Part shown: piece after piece, positions 7,490-16,495 of the stretch
How the letters are laid out: each line of letters starts with the position of its first letter
Numbering within the stretch: position 1 is the first letter of the stretch
NCBI GenBank assembly: GCA_902776305.1
Contig: CACYPS010000003.1
Coordinates: 164,779-228,778 of the forward strand
Source: an uncultured Lachnospiraceae bacterium
GTDB lineage: Bacteria > Bacillota > Clostridia > Lachnospirales > Lachnospiraceae
Reading direction: 5' to 3'
DNA: 64,000 bases
Notes under the pieces: generated by a model
Databases searched by the model: none
Seen by the model: only the letters and a program-made list of their open reading frames with translations
Told to the model about the DNA's origin: nothing
Made by a program: the position numbers and the translations under genes

Positions 7490-8764
7490 TCATGGCATCA
7501 GTCCTCCCCCTGTCGCCCAGACAATGTGTGTTGCATCAGACATGAGATCCGAGAGTCCGTTTTCTTCAAGATACTTTACAAATAAACTGTCGGTGCGTTC
7601 AATCTCCGAAAGTCCCCCGAAACCGGCACACGCCGACGGCTCAAGACGTATTCCCTCCGTCTCGCTGATCTTGCTTTGATACTCAAGCATTCTCTCGTCA
7701 GATACCGTGAAGACGCCTGACACGAGGCTTTCCATCATATTGCACACAAAACCCGAAGGTCTTCCGACCGCAAGGCCGTCGGCCACTGTATGCCCTGTAA
7801 GCCCTATATCCTGAACACTTATTTTTTCATGCTGACCGCTTGCCATCCCGACCAGCATGCACGGTGCTTCGACAGGTTCTGCAAAAAAGCAGTGGACATT
7901 CGATCCGAACAGTTGCTTAAATCCATAAGTGATACCTCCCGGAGCTCCGCCAACTCCGCAAGGCAAATAGAGGAACAGCGGATGTCTTGCATCCACGGGA
8001 ATACTCCTCTTTACCAACTGTACAGAGACGCGCATTGCAGCCGTAGCGTATCCGAAGAAAAGATCTTCCGAGTTCTCATCATCTATGAAAAAGCTGTTCG
8101 GATCAGCTTCCGACTCCTTCCGTCCGTTGGCAACAGCCTGGCTGTAATCCCCGGCATACTCCCTGACAATGACGCCTTCGCTCCTGAGCAGATCCTTCTT
8201 CCATTGTTTTGCATCACTTGACATATGAACTATAGCACGAAATCCGAGCCGCGCAGCAGTTCTTCCGATACTGATTCCGAGATTCCCGGTCGAACCTACC
8301 TGAATCGTATACTGACTATAGAATTCACGGAATTCATCCGAATCTATTTTTGAGTAGTTCTCGGTAGGCCAGAGCATTCCCGCTCTCTGTGCCAGCGTCT
8401 CCGCAATCTTGAGGACTTCATGAATACCGCCTCTCGCTTTTACGGAACCTGCGATGGGCAGATGTGCATCGTCTTTCAAGAAGACCTGGCCGCCAATATT
8501 CGCTCCCTTTCCGTTCAGCCATTCCCGCATCCCGGGAATGGGAATGAGATCGGATTCAATAATCCCTTTTCTTGCCTCCGTCTCCGGGAATGCACTTGCA
8601 AAATAAGGCATAAAACGCATGAAACGACTCTGTGCCGCTTTCATATGCACGAACTTGTATCCGTTCCGCTCAAATCGCGGAGCCACATGCTCACGGCCGG
8701 GATTCAGCCAGAGGGTCTCTTTTCTCTCCTCGAGGTCTTTAATAATACCGTCAGCGATACTCAT
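7490..8764 (-). CDS. dsdA: D-serine ammonia-lyase
   Basis: This 424-residue PLP enzyme deaminates D-serine to pyruvate and ammonia. The PLP-binding Lys109 is in the DsdA signature PIAGSVKARGGIHEV, and a Gly-rich cofactor loop PCGVGGAPGG follows. The length is close to E. coli DsdA (442). GGGAGGAG precedes the ATG at 8764. No DsdC-type regulator or D-serine permease is adjacent, but the NSS transporter (3.2 kb) and the racemase/amino-acid importer (59-63 kb) are other amino-acid genes in the window. Detoxification or use of D-serine as a carbon source are the usual roles. Confidence 0.93.
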   Translation of the reverse strand: MSIADGIIKDLEERKETLWLNPGREHVAPRFERNGYKFVHMKAAQSRFMRFMPYFASAFPETEARKGIIESDLIPIPGMREWLNGKGANIGGQVFLKDDAHLPIAGSVKARGGIHEVLKIAETLAQRAGMLWPTENYSKIDSDEFREFYSQYTIQVGSTGNLGISIGRTAARLGFRAIVHMSSDAKQWKKDLLRSEGVIVREYAGDYSQAVANGRKESEADPNSFFIDDENSEDLFFGYATAAMRVSVQLVKRSIPVDARHPLFLYLPCGVGGAPGGITYGFKQLFGSNVHCFFAEPVEAPCMLVGMASGQHEKISVQDIGLTGHTVADGLAVGRPSGFVCNMMESLVSGVFTVSDERMLEYQSKISETEGIRLEPSACAGFGGLSEIERTDSLFVKYLEENGLSDLMSDATHIVWATGGGLMP

Positions 8765-9179
8765 GTGTTCTCTCCTCCCATACAGTCAGGCGACTTTTGA
8801 TTCGACTAAATTTTCTGCTGTTCATCTCGGAAGACTAATTCGTCTTGAATGATCAACACCCACCGCTTCATATGATAAGTTTACCAGAAGTCGATTACAG
8901 ATTGTTCCGTGCTTACGCGCTCCCACAATCCTGTAATCATTATATTCCCATTCTATGGACTTAAACAGACTTAATTGAGAAAACCGGGAGTATTGCGCGA
9001 TGAAGAATACATCTTTTGATTCTCGTTTCCGTGATTCAGACCTGCTCTTTTCATGGATATTCCGACAGAAAATTTACAAAAAAATTATGTCCTAGAGTAT
9101 AATAATAAGTAGCTAAAACTTCCCCTACCACAGGGCTTAGTTCGCCTCATCGAAATTATGCTACGCAAGGAGGAACAAC
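8765..9179. other. Intergenic region between divergent dsdA and the protease gene
   Basis: This 415-base gap contains no convincing small gene. It carries small hairpins, for example AAGAC-TAATTC-GTCTT near 8831, and a segment near 8996 (TTGCGCGATGAAGAATAC) that nearly repeats at 44474. It also holds the plus-strand promoter at 9073-9103 and the site AAGGAGG before 9180. Confidence 0.5.
9073..9103 (+). promoter_or_regulatory. Candidate promoter of the subtilisin-like protease gene
   Basis: TATAAT at 9098-9103 with TTTACA or TTACAA 18-19 bases upstream. The leader is about 70 bases and ends in AAGGAGGAACAAC before the ATG at 9180. The spacer is slightly long. Confidence 0.5.
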
Positions 9180-12100
9180 ATGAGACACAAGTCACTCATC
9201 AATAAGCTGACCGCCGCCTTCATGACAGTCTGCCTGACAATCGGAAGCGCAGGAACGCTGCCTGTCACGGTTTATGGCGAGGGAGAAGGAACCGACACTA
9301 CTGATATCATATCAACCGATTCACCGGATTTTGACATCGACGAAAAGGTGGCTGACCTTCTCGCACAAGGTGACTACGAAGAAGGGCGCGCCATTGTCCT
9401 CTATGACACGGAGAGTCCTGTCTCCGATGAGGAGCTTGTCGGTGCCGGAGATCTCATCGCCGGTGCCGAGCAGATCGCGGAAGTCAGTGCGGAAAGCTAT
9501 GTGAACGCGACAGGAGAAACTCTTCCGATTCCCGACGGAGAGCTTGTCGGCGCATCATCCGATTCCGCAGACGATGACCGTATTGCAATCCTTGTGGTTG
9601 AAGATCAGAGCCGTTCAACGGAAGAACTTCTGCGTGAACTCTTATCTGACCCGCGAGTTCTGAGTGCGGAACCTGACTATATATTCAGTGTCAATTCCGT
9701 CGATCAAGATGGTCCCTCTGACGAGCTTCTCGAGAATACCGCTGTTATACCTGATACAGAAAGCAGCACAGGCTCCGAGGCGGAACCGTTCGTTCAAAAT
9801 CCATCTGTGAGCATCCCGGAAGATGAATACGCACTTCAGGACAGTGACACAGATTATGATATGGATGATGAAACTGTCACATCAGACACTGCAGATCTGT
9901 CTGTTTCCGGCAGAGATGTTGCAAATATCGATGGATCGGGCAGTGCTGATCAAAGTGCCGATGCCCTCGTCTCAGACGATGCAGAAGAAGAAGTCATTGT
10001 CGGCGCATCCGGAGACCTGACGCCATATCAGTGGGGAATGTCCGACGGAAAAAATCGTTATGCGGGAGCAATGCTTGAGGACACAGAAGTCTACAGTGTG
10101 AATTCTCCTAACTGGAATACCGTCGGTGCCACCAACGCCGAGGGCGTCATCGCCGTCATAGACACCGGTATCGACCATACTCATCCTGACTTAAAAGACA
10201 ATATGTATGTCATCCCGGATTCCGTGCAGGAGAAGCTCGATTGCGGAGAATATGGCGTCAGCACCCTGATAGGCGTTCGTGACAAGACAGACACAATGGA
10301 TGTGGACGGACACGGGACACACTGTGCCGGCATAATAGCCGCTTCCTGGAATAATAAAGGTGTAAGCGGTGTCACCTCAGGCGCCAAGCTCATAGCTGTC
10401 CGGGCACTCGATGATAAAGGTTCCACAACATACTCCGCTATACTTTTTGCACAGGCATTTGTTCAAAATGCAAAAGAAAACGGAATTGATATAAGGGCTA
10501 CGAGCAATTCTTACAGTGTCGATGCACCCAACTATGCTTTGCGCGTCATGATCGAAGAACTCGGAAAACTCGGTATTATCTGCGTATTTGCAAGCGGAAA
10601 TGAGTCATCTTATATAAATCTGCTTGAACAAAGCACAAATCATATATGGGATCTCCCGAACGTGGTTATTGTCGATGCATCTGCCGAAAACGGAGATAAG
10701 GCATCATTTTCGAACTTCAGCCAGAATCAGACGCATATATTTGCTCCCGGCGTAAATATCCTCTCCACAGTACCGACAGCAGGTTCAGACGAAGCGCCGA
10801 TAGATTATTTTGCTGAGCTGGATGATGCCCCGCTATATACGGATCCCTCCTGGAAGAATCTTGGCTCAGACATGATAGCCGGTGTATCGTTAGACTGGCT
10901 GGAATATCCCTACTTTGACTACTTTCAGGTCACGCAGATTACAGATATATCTTCCTGCGGTCAGACGCCTGCGCTCCGATTCAAGCTGCTGAAAGATGTA
11001 CCTGCCGGCAAGGAAATGACTTACTGTTTTCTTATCCCCGTGGGAAAAGATGCACCTGTTGCCTATGTCTCTGCGGATATTCTCACGCCTGACAGCAACA
11101 CAACAACCACGCTTCGAGTCCGCACACGAACTGACGGCGATACAATGAATGACGTATCAAGCAGCGTAAGAGAAGACCATTATGATTGGGTGCACCGGTC
11201 GGTAATAGACCTGGATAAAAACGGCAGAACTATAGATATGGTCGATGATGTCTATCTTCCTGTTTATATCGATCTGAGCAAAAACGATAATTCCTCACTG
11301 AAGGCCGGAGAATATGTTTACATTGATAATATTTGTGTCGGTTCCTCGTCCTATAGGAACGATCAGACAGCCTTCGGAATCATGAGCGGAACATCCATGG
11401 CGACGCCGTTTGCAGCCGGTATGGCTATGGTTCTCTATAAAGGCAAAGAGGTAAACCGCCAAAATGCCAGCCTTCTCGCAGCAGGTCTGCAGGGACTGGT
11501 GCGTACAAAAGATTCTCTGGCAGGTTACTGCACTTCCGGCGGCGTTCTCGACTACTCGGTAGACTCTAATGCGATGCTGCCTGTCATAAATTCGGCGACT
11601 CTGAACAGCACCGACCGCACTATCACATTGGCCGGATATTTCTTCGGGAACAGAGGAACACTATCCTCCGTAAATCTGGCAGGAACAGATCTTGAAATCG
11701 TCAGCTGGAGCAACAACGAGGTAGTGGTAAAATGCCCCGACCGGATGGCTTCCGGTCTTCAGAAAATAGTATTGACCGATGCGGGCGGTCTGACTACTCG
11801 CAGCGCATTCAGCCTCACAGTTCCGGAAGATTCTGAAATCGAAGACACGGCTACAGAGCTTTATGAAACAACACTGCCGGATATTCCTGCCGATGTGATC
11901 GGTGTGGATGAATCAATTTGCAATGTATGCGGTCTCAATGATACGATATACATCACAGCAGGCAAAACATATGGAAGCGGACTCTATGCAGAAAAATTAG
12001 TCAGTTATTCGATCAAGGATAAGAAATGGAAAGTCGTTGCTACTATTCCCGAAGAAGGTCTCACGGACTGTTCTATGGCTGCATATCAGGGAACTATCTT

Positions 12101-13712
12101 CCTGAACGGTACAGATGTTGACGGTATAGCCTACCTGTATTACTACTCACCTTCGAAGAAAGACTGGTACTTGCTCGAAAAATCCGGCGTTGCCGATGCA
12201 ACGATTGTCAGTTTTAAGAATAGTCTCCTTTCCATAGGCGGTTCCTCCTTAAAAACTGCCAGCGAAATACGTCTGATAGATGTATCCACAGGAAAAGCTA
12301 ACGTACTTGCAGATCTCGGATACAAGATCGCACGTGCCCAAACCGCAGTTTGCGGTGATACGCTTTGCCTCTACGAAGGTTATGTATATAATGAAGAAAC
12401 CAATAAGTGGAAACAAGATCAGTATGGGATGGCTTGCTACACAATAAGCGACAAGGGTATCAGCAGAGATGCGGGGAAAGAAATAGAAATCAATTCCCTG
12501 CTTATGAAGGGTTCTGAAGCTCTCCTGAGTACAATATGCGCTTCTGACGAGGACATATATCTTGTCGGTCTGCAGCTGAGTCAGGATGCATCAGGTTCTG
12601 TAATCGATCCTTCCGGCTATCAGGTTGCAGACGGAGATACATGGGTGTATTCGGATCAGATGAAAAATCTGGGCAAACGCCTGTCCCACACAATCGTGAC
12701 ACATCCGAAGGCTGTCGTTTACAAAGGCATACTCTACGGTTTCGGTCTTAACACGCAGGACGGTAATCCCACGACATATGTAGCTCGCGCCACCGTAGTT
12801 GATGAAACCCCCGATACCCCGATTCAGGATACAATTAAGGTAAAAATCCCGAAGGCAAAAAAGGGACTTATATACAACGGAAAGTCCCAGACAGGCGTTC
12901 CGGCAAGTGCTGAAGGTTACTATAATATCAAGAATAACAGGAAGACTGACCCCGGAACATACAAAGCCCGGGCAGAACTCATTGATCAGGATTATCTTGT
13001 CTGGGAGGACGGAACATCAGCCGCGAAGACCATAACATGGTCAATCGCCCCAATCTCAGTCACAGGCGTGAAACTTGATAAAACAAATCTCACCGTTTAC
13101 GCAGGCACCACCGGGCAGCTCAAAGCAACGGTCATCCCTTCCGAAGCAAACAATAAGGCCGTAACATGGAAGAGCGCAGATACGACAATAGCGAAGGTCG
13201 ATCAGAGTGGCAAGGTTACAGGCGTAAAGGCAGGCACAGTCAAGGTCACGGTAACAACGAAAGACGGTTCGAAGAAAGCCACATGCACGGTTAAGGTCAT
13301 CGCAGGTATACCTGTCTACCGACTTTATAACGTTAAAGGAAACGGAGATCATCTGTTCACGACAAGTGCCTATGAAAAGAACACTCTGACACTCCGTGGC
13401 TGGAAATATGAGGGCATTGCATGGTATGCGCCGAAGACTTCATCCACCGCAGTCTATCGATTCTATAATTCAAACAACGGAACTCATATGTACACCAAGA
13501 CTGCTGCAGAACGTACAGCCATGACAGGAGCCGGCTGGAAGCAGGAAGGAATTGCTTTCTATTCCTGCACGGACAGCAGCAAGGTCCCGGTTTACAGATT
13601 ATACAATCCAAACAACGCTCAGCACTTCTTTACGAAAGCTGTTTCGGAGAAAAACACTCTTGTGAAAGCCGGCTGGAAGTATGAGGGAATTGGATTCTAT
13701 GCATTGCCTTGA
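9180..13712 (+). CDS. Giant secreted subtilisin-like (S8) protease with propeller, Big2 and DUF5648-like repeats
   Basis: The 1510-residue protein begins with a signal peptide (about 1-33). Residues about 55-180 look like an inhibitory propeptide ending in VLSAEPDYIFSVNS, then an acidic linker follows. The S8 catalytic residues are Asp328 (VIDTGID), His378 (DGHGTHC), oxyanion Asn474 (ASGNES) and Ser739 (SGTSMATPFAAG). The 260 residues between Asn and Ser are far longer than in subtilisin and contain an inserted beta-rich domain. After the catalytic part come an IPT/TIG-like domain (about 800-880), a Kelch-like propeller region (about 890-1220), a Big2 Ig-like domain (about 1291-1375) and three repeats of about 45 residues with YRLYN, HLFTT and GWKYEGI motifs (1377-1510). 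There is no LPxTG or membrane anchor. A secreted or wall-associated protease is the likely role; the substrate is unknown. Confidence 0.9.
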   Translation: MRHKSLINKLTAAFMTVCLTIGSAGTLPVTVYGEGEGTDTTDIISTDSPDFDIDEKVADLLAQGDYEEGRAIVLYDTESPVSDEELVGAGDLIAGAEQIAEVSAESYVNATGETLPIPDGELVGASSDSADDDRIAILVVEDQSRSTEELLRELLSDPRVLSAEPDYIFSVNSVDQDGPSDELLENTAVIPDTESSTGSEAEPFVQNPSVSIPEDEYALQDSDTDYDMDDETVTSDTADLSVSGRDVANIDGSGSADQSADALVSDDAEEEVIVGASGDLTPYQWGMSDGKNRYAGAMLEDTEVYSVNSPNWNTVGATNAEGVIAVIDTGIDHTHPDLKDNMYVIPDSVQEKLDCGEYGVSTLIGVRDKTDTMDVDGHGTHCAGIIAASWNNKGVSGVTSGAKLIAVRALDDKGSTTYSAILFAQAFVQNAKENGIDIRATSNSYSVDAPNYALRVMIEELGKLGIICVFASGNESSYINLLEQSTNHIWDLPNVVIVDASAENGDKASFSNFSQNQTHIFAPGVNILSTVPTAGSDEAPIDYFAELDDAPLYTDPSWKNLGSDMIAGVSLDWLEYPYFDYFQVTQITDISSCGQTPALRFKLLKDVPAGKEMTYCFLIPVGKDAPVAYVSADILTPDSNTTTTLRVRTRTDGDTMNDVSSSVREDHYDWVHRSVIDLDKNGRTIDMVDDVYLPVYIDLSKNDNSSLKAGEYVYIDNICVGSSSYRNDQTAFGIMSGTSMATPFAAGMAMVLYKGKEVNRQNASLLAAGLQGLVRTKDSLAGYCTSGGVLDYSVDSNAMLPVINSATLNSTDRTITLAGYFFGNRGTLSSVNLAGTDLEIVSWSNNEVVVKCPDRMASGLQKIVLTDAGGLTTRSAFSLTVPEDSEIEDTATELYETTLPDIPADVIGVDESICNVCGLNDTIYITAGKTYGSGLYAEKLVSYSIKDKKWKVVATIPEEGLTDCSMAAYQGTIFLNGTDVDGIAYLYYYSPSKKDWYLLEKSGVADATIVSFKNSLLSIGGSSLKTASEIRLIDVSTGKANVLADLGYKIARAQTAVCGDTLCLYEGYVYNEETNKWKQDQYGMACYTISDKGISRDAGKEIEINSLLMKGSEALLSTICASDEDIYLVGLQLSQDASGSVIDPSGYQVADGDTWVYSDQMKNLGKRLSHTIVTHPKAVVYKGILYGFGLNTQDGNPTTYVARATVVDETPDTPIQDTIKVKIPKAKKGLIYNGKSQTGVPASAEGYYNIKNNRKTDPGTYKARAELIDQDYLVWEDGTSAAKTITWSIAPISVTGVKLDKTNLTVYAGTTGQLKATVIPSEANNKAVTWKSADTTIAKVDQSGKVTGVKAGTVKVTVTTKDGSKKATCTVKVIAGIPVYRLYNVKGNGDHLFTTSAYEKNTLTLRGWKYEGIAWYAPKTSSTAVYRFYNSNNGTHMYTKTAAERTAMTGAGWKQEGIAFYSCTDSSKVPVYRLYNPNNAQHFFTKAVSEKNTLVKAGWKYEGIGFYALP

Positions 13713-13728
13713 GATTCAAGGCAATGCA
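13700..13728 (+). terminator. Perfect 13-bp hairpin overlapping the protease stop codon
   Basis: TGCATTGCCTTGA and TCAAGGCAATGCA pair without mismatch over a GAT loop; the TGA stop is in the left arm. No U-tract follows directly, so it may protect the 3' end of the mRNA rather than terminate transcription. Confidence 0.6.
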
Positions 13729-13872
13729 ACGGAAGAATGTTTATATAATCTTTCTTCTGTCTCATCAGATGATGCCTGTTACTTCGAAAAACAGATTATA
13801 CAAGTATTCAGAGGATAAATGAGGAAAGGCGTTTTATACAGTAAGGTTCATCCTTAAGAAAGCAGGTTCACT

Positions 13873-14814
13873 ATGCAGGAATATAATGTTTCAGTCATCG
13901 TTGCTGTCTATAACGGTGAAAAGTATCTGGAAAACCAGTTATCATCATTACTTGACCAGACCATAAAAATCAGTCAGGTCATCATTACGGATGACGGATC
14001 TACTGATCAGAGTATGGAAATAATAGAAAAATTCATTATCGACCATGAATTATCAGATACATGGACATTAAAAAAGACTGAGACCAACCTGGGTCCGGCT
14101 GCCAATTTTATCAACATGTGTAAAGAAACAACGGGTGACTATATCTTCTTCTGTGATCAGGATGATATATGGATGCCGGACAAAATTGAGAAAATGTGTG
14201 GTATCATAAATGATGATCCTGCTGTAAATCTTTTATATGCAGACGTCATAGATACAGGCGATCCTGAAAGCTGCCCTTCCTTCGACTCAAATCTGTACGA
14301 CGGTAGTGTTGAACGCATTGAATTTTCTCCTGAAAACTATTTCTTTAAGGGACTCGGCTGTGCCACTTGTATCACAAGAGCATTCATGAGAAAAGTCATT
14401 CGATATTGGACTGCCGGTTGGGAACATGATATGTTCTTCTGGGCCTGCGCGATTCTGACAGACAGCGGATACAGGTATAACCGTCCTGTAATCTGGCGGA
14501 GGATTCATAGTGATAATGTCTCCATGCATGAAGTCAAGACTCTGGAAAAGAGGACTGCGCAAGTTGAAAAATCCCTGAAGAGACCGAAGCGCATGAAGAG
14601 GATGCTTAGAGACTTCGACATCAACGATCCGGATAAGGCTGCATTTCTGGCACAATACTATAAAGTGCTGGCCAAGAGAGACCGAGCTCTTAAGCACAGA
14701 GATCCGTTTTTAGCTTTGGATGTTCTGATTACAGGAAGGCAATATTTCCTGCATAAAGCGAAAGGCGCAATCCTCGATCTCGTTCTGATTCTTTTTAAGA
14801 AATACTCCATGTAG
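13873..14814 (+). CDS. GT2 family glycosyltransferase (rhamnosyltransferase-like)
   Basis: This is a 313-residue GT-A fold inverting enzyme. The nucleotide-sugar site is VSVIVAVYNGEKYLENQLSS at the N-terminus, DDGSTD follows, and the metal-binding motif is FCDQDDIWMPDKI at about 96-108. The DQDD variant is typical of enzymes annotated as rhamnosyl or galactosyl transferases in O-antigen and capsule loci. The C-terminal third is basic and alpha-helical with a final hydrophobic stretch, which may bind the membrane. The ATG has only a weak ribosome site. A TATAAT at 13744-13749 could serve as its -10. It is separated from the main glycan operons, so its sugar and acceptor are unknown. Confidence 0.85.
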   Translation: MQEYNVSVIVAVYNGEKYLENQLSSLLDQTIKISQVIITDDGSTDQSMEIIEKFIIDHELSDTWTLKKTETNLGPAANFINMCKETTGDYIFFCDQDDIWMPDKIEKMCGIINDDPAVNLLYADVIDTGDPESCPSFDSNLYDGSVERIEFSPENYFFKGLGCATCITRAFMRKVIRYWTAGWEHDMFFWACAILTDSGYRYNRPVIWRRIHSDNVSMHEVKTLEKRTAQVEKSLKRPKRMKRMLRDFDINDPDKAAFLAQYYKVLAKRDRALKHRDPFLALDVLITGRQYFLHKAKGAILDLVLILFKKYSM

Positions 14815-14822
14815 TTTCATTC

Positions 14823-14867
14823 TGCGCATTCATCTCACGACTTAAGTCACGAGAATTCTGCGTCAGA
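14823..14867. repeat. 45-bp hairpin repeat, family 2, copy 2
   Basis: Base-for-base identical to 2201-2245, in the same orientation, and again directly behind a gene. It abuts a family 1 repeat that begins at 14872. Confidence 0.85.
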
Positions 14868-14871
14868 AAAT

Positions 14872-15050
14872 CAAGAACGCCTCGGCGTTCTTGCCGCGCC
14901 GCGCATGGTGCGAAGCACCTTCCTTAATGCGCGGCTGCGATCCGCCGTGCCTAAGCATGCGTAACAGCAGCTGAGGCTTCTGATATTTCAAGAAAAGCCT
15001 CGCCGTTCTTGCTCCGACGTGCGCGGTGCGTAAGTGCCTCCCGGCAGCTT
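14872..15050. repeat. Structured intergenic repeat, family 1, copy B plus a degenerate copy
   Basis: Palindrome at 14872-14893 (arms CAAGAACGCC/GGCGTTCTTG, centre TC). It is followed by an outer stem GCCGCGCAT/ATGCGCGGC enclosing GGTGC-GAA-GCACC, then TTCC, CTGCGATCC and GTGCCTAAGCATGCGTAACA. A decayed second unit starts at 14989 with mismatched palindrome arms. Open frames across it are repeat translation, not genes. Confidence 0.8.
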
Positions 15051-15073
15051 GCCTGCTTCTGATACATATAATC

Positions 15074-16246
15074 TCAGCCTTCCGTCGGCTCGCCTGCTTC
15101 TGAGATTTTTTTCTCTGATTCTTCATCAAGCCCGACTGACTTCACTCCACGATTCGTCTTTTTCCTGTCATTTATCAGCACATGCTTGCCCGCTGACAGA
15201 AGCTGCCCCAGCACCTCCAGAATGGTGCCGACCTGATCCGGAGCCAGTTTGGTTGCTGCTTTGGCAATGGCATTGTAATATGTCCATTTATTCGAATTAA
15301 TCTGCGCAAAGGTCTCCGCGCCGGTAGCTTCAAGGGTATCAAAAACAATATCGACAAACTTCCTCTTTTTATCTATGTCAAGTCTTCTTAGCCATTCGTC
15401 AAGCATTTGATCAAGAAGAATACTCGTTGAAGACTGTTTTTCTGCCTGAAGGAAACCGACTTTATCTACAAGCCAGCTATATGGATTATGTTGTCCTGCT
15501 CCTCCTTTTCCGTCACTCTGAACAATCTGCTTATCCTGCTTGTTGAACAGAAGAACACCGATCAGGGAGCCTTCCGGTATAATAAGATCGACCTTGTTCA
15601 GAATACTCTTATAGCTTTCGTTCTCAACAACCATCTCGTTGAACCCCGGGCCATCATTGGAGTACACTTTAAGAATTCGGCACTTGTTCTCATCTGCACA
15701 AAACGCGGCGGCGAACATTGCCAGATTACCGCCTTTGGAATGACCTCCGACTCGAATCATAGAATCTGTCTTCTCCGCTTCCATATCCAGATAATCTGCA
15801 GCGCAGAGCTGTGCCGGTGTAGACTCCATAAATGAGAAATTCAAGTCTTCTCTCCATCCGACCAATGAATTATCAGTTCCTCTGTAGGCCACGTAAATCG
15901 TACCGTCTCCCAGCTCAAACGTCATAGCGGCAAACTGGAACTGATTTCCCTGGCTTTGCAGATCAACATAGTCCTTGACAATAAGATTGCCAAAACGTAC
16001 TGTTCCGGCGCATTTCTCCAGAAGAGGCGTCGGATTATTTATCAGATAACTCTGATTTTTTCCCATTTCCGCATATCTGCGATATACCTCGGACAAGAGC
16101 ATGCAATCCTGTTCACCGAATCGAAGAATCGACCGCAGGTCTATGTAAGCCAGCTCGGATAAAATAAGATTGTCGACATCATTGAAAGGTCTCTCCCGAA
16201 AGTTGAGATCTCCTCTCCACTCCACATAGTCTAATATATTGCTCAT
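15074..16246 (-). CDS. Mbeg1-like (DUF2974) alpha/beta-hydrolase
   Basis: This 390-residue cytoplasmic protein has a hydrolase nucleophile elbow GGHSKGGNLA (Ser in GHSKG) and an upstream segment VAYRGTDNSLVGWREDLNF, both typical of the DUF2974 family. Many such proteins occur in Clostridia and are predicted lipases or esterases; no substrate is established. The C-terminal 40 residues are charged. The ATG at 16246 was chosen because AGGAGA lies ten bases upstream; the longer frame to 16324 has no site. The gene stands alone, and its 3' end touches a run of structured repeats that may act as terminator. Confidence 0.8.
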   Translation of the reverse strand: MSNILDYVEWRGDLNFRERPFNDVDNLILSELAYIDLRSILRFGEQDCMLLSEVYRRYAEMGKNQSYLINNPTPLLEKCAGTVRFGNLIVKDYVDLQSQGNQFQFAAMTFELGDGTIYVAYRGTDNSLVGWREDLNFSFMESTPAQLCAADYLDMEAEKTDSMIRVGGHSKGGNLAMFAAAFCADENKCRILKVYSNDGPGFNEMVVENESYKSILNKVDLIIPEGSLIGVLLFNKQDKQIVQSDGKGGAGQHNPYSWLVDKVGFLQAEKQSSTSILLDQMLDEWLRRLDIDKKRKFVDIVFDTLEATGAETFAQINSNKWTYYNAIAKAATKLAPDQVGTILEVLGQLLSAGKHVLINDRKKTNRGVKSVGLDEESEKKISEAGEPTEG

Positions 16247-16429
16247 AAAGTATATCTCCTTTCGAATTGCTCCGCAAAAGCAAAAATCAGGGCGAAGATT
16301 AAGATATATGAATAATACTTTCAATCCTGTCTTCTTTTATAATACTACGCATCCAGAATCAGGGAAATCTCTTATTTCTTTATCTTAAAATAATTTATCT
16401 CAGCGGACGCTGACCTTACCTGTGAAAAA

Positions 16430-16458
16430 TTGATTTCTAAATTCATATCTGATAAAAT
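16430..16458 (+). promoter_or_regulatory. Promoter of the GT4/deacetylase pair
   Basis: TTGATT, a 17-base spacer and TAAAAT, 38 bases before the start codon at 16496. Confidence 0.7.
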
Positions 16459-16495
16459 ATAGCAAACTATATGTAAAACAAAATGAGGTTCAAAA

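Noticed and set aside
14863-15129. An 88-codon basic open frame
   Set aside because: It translates the structured repeats; the same sequence recurs in non-coding gaps.
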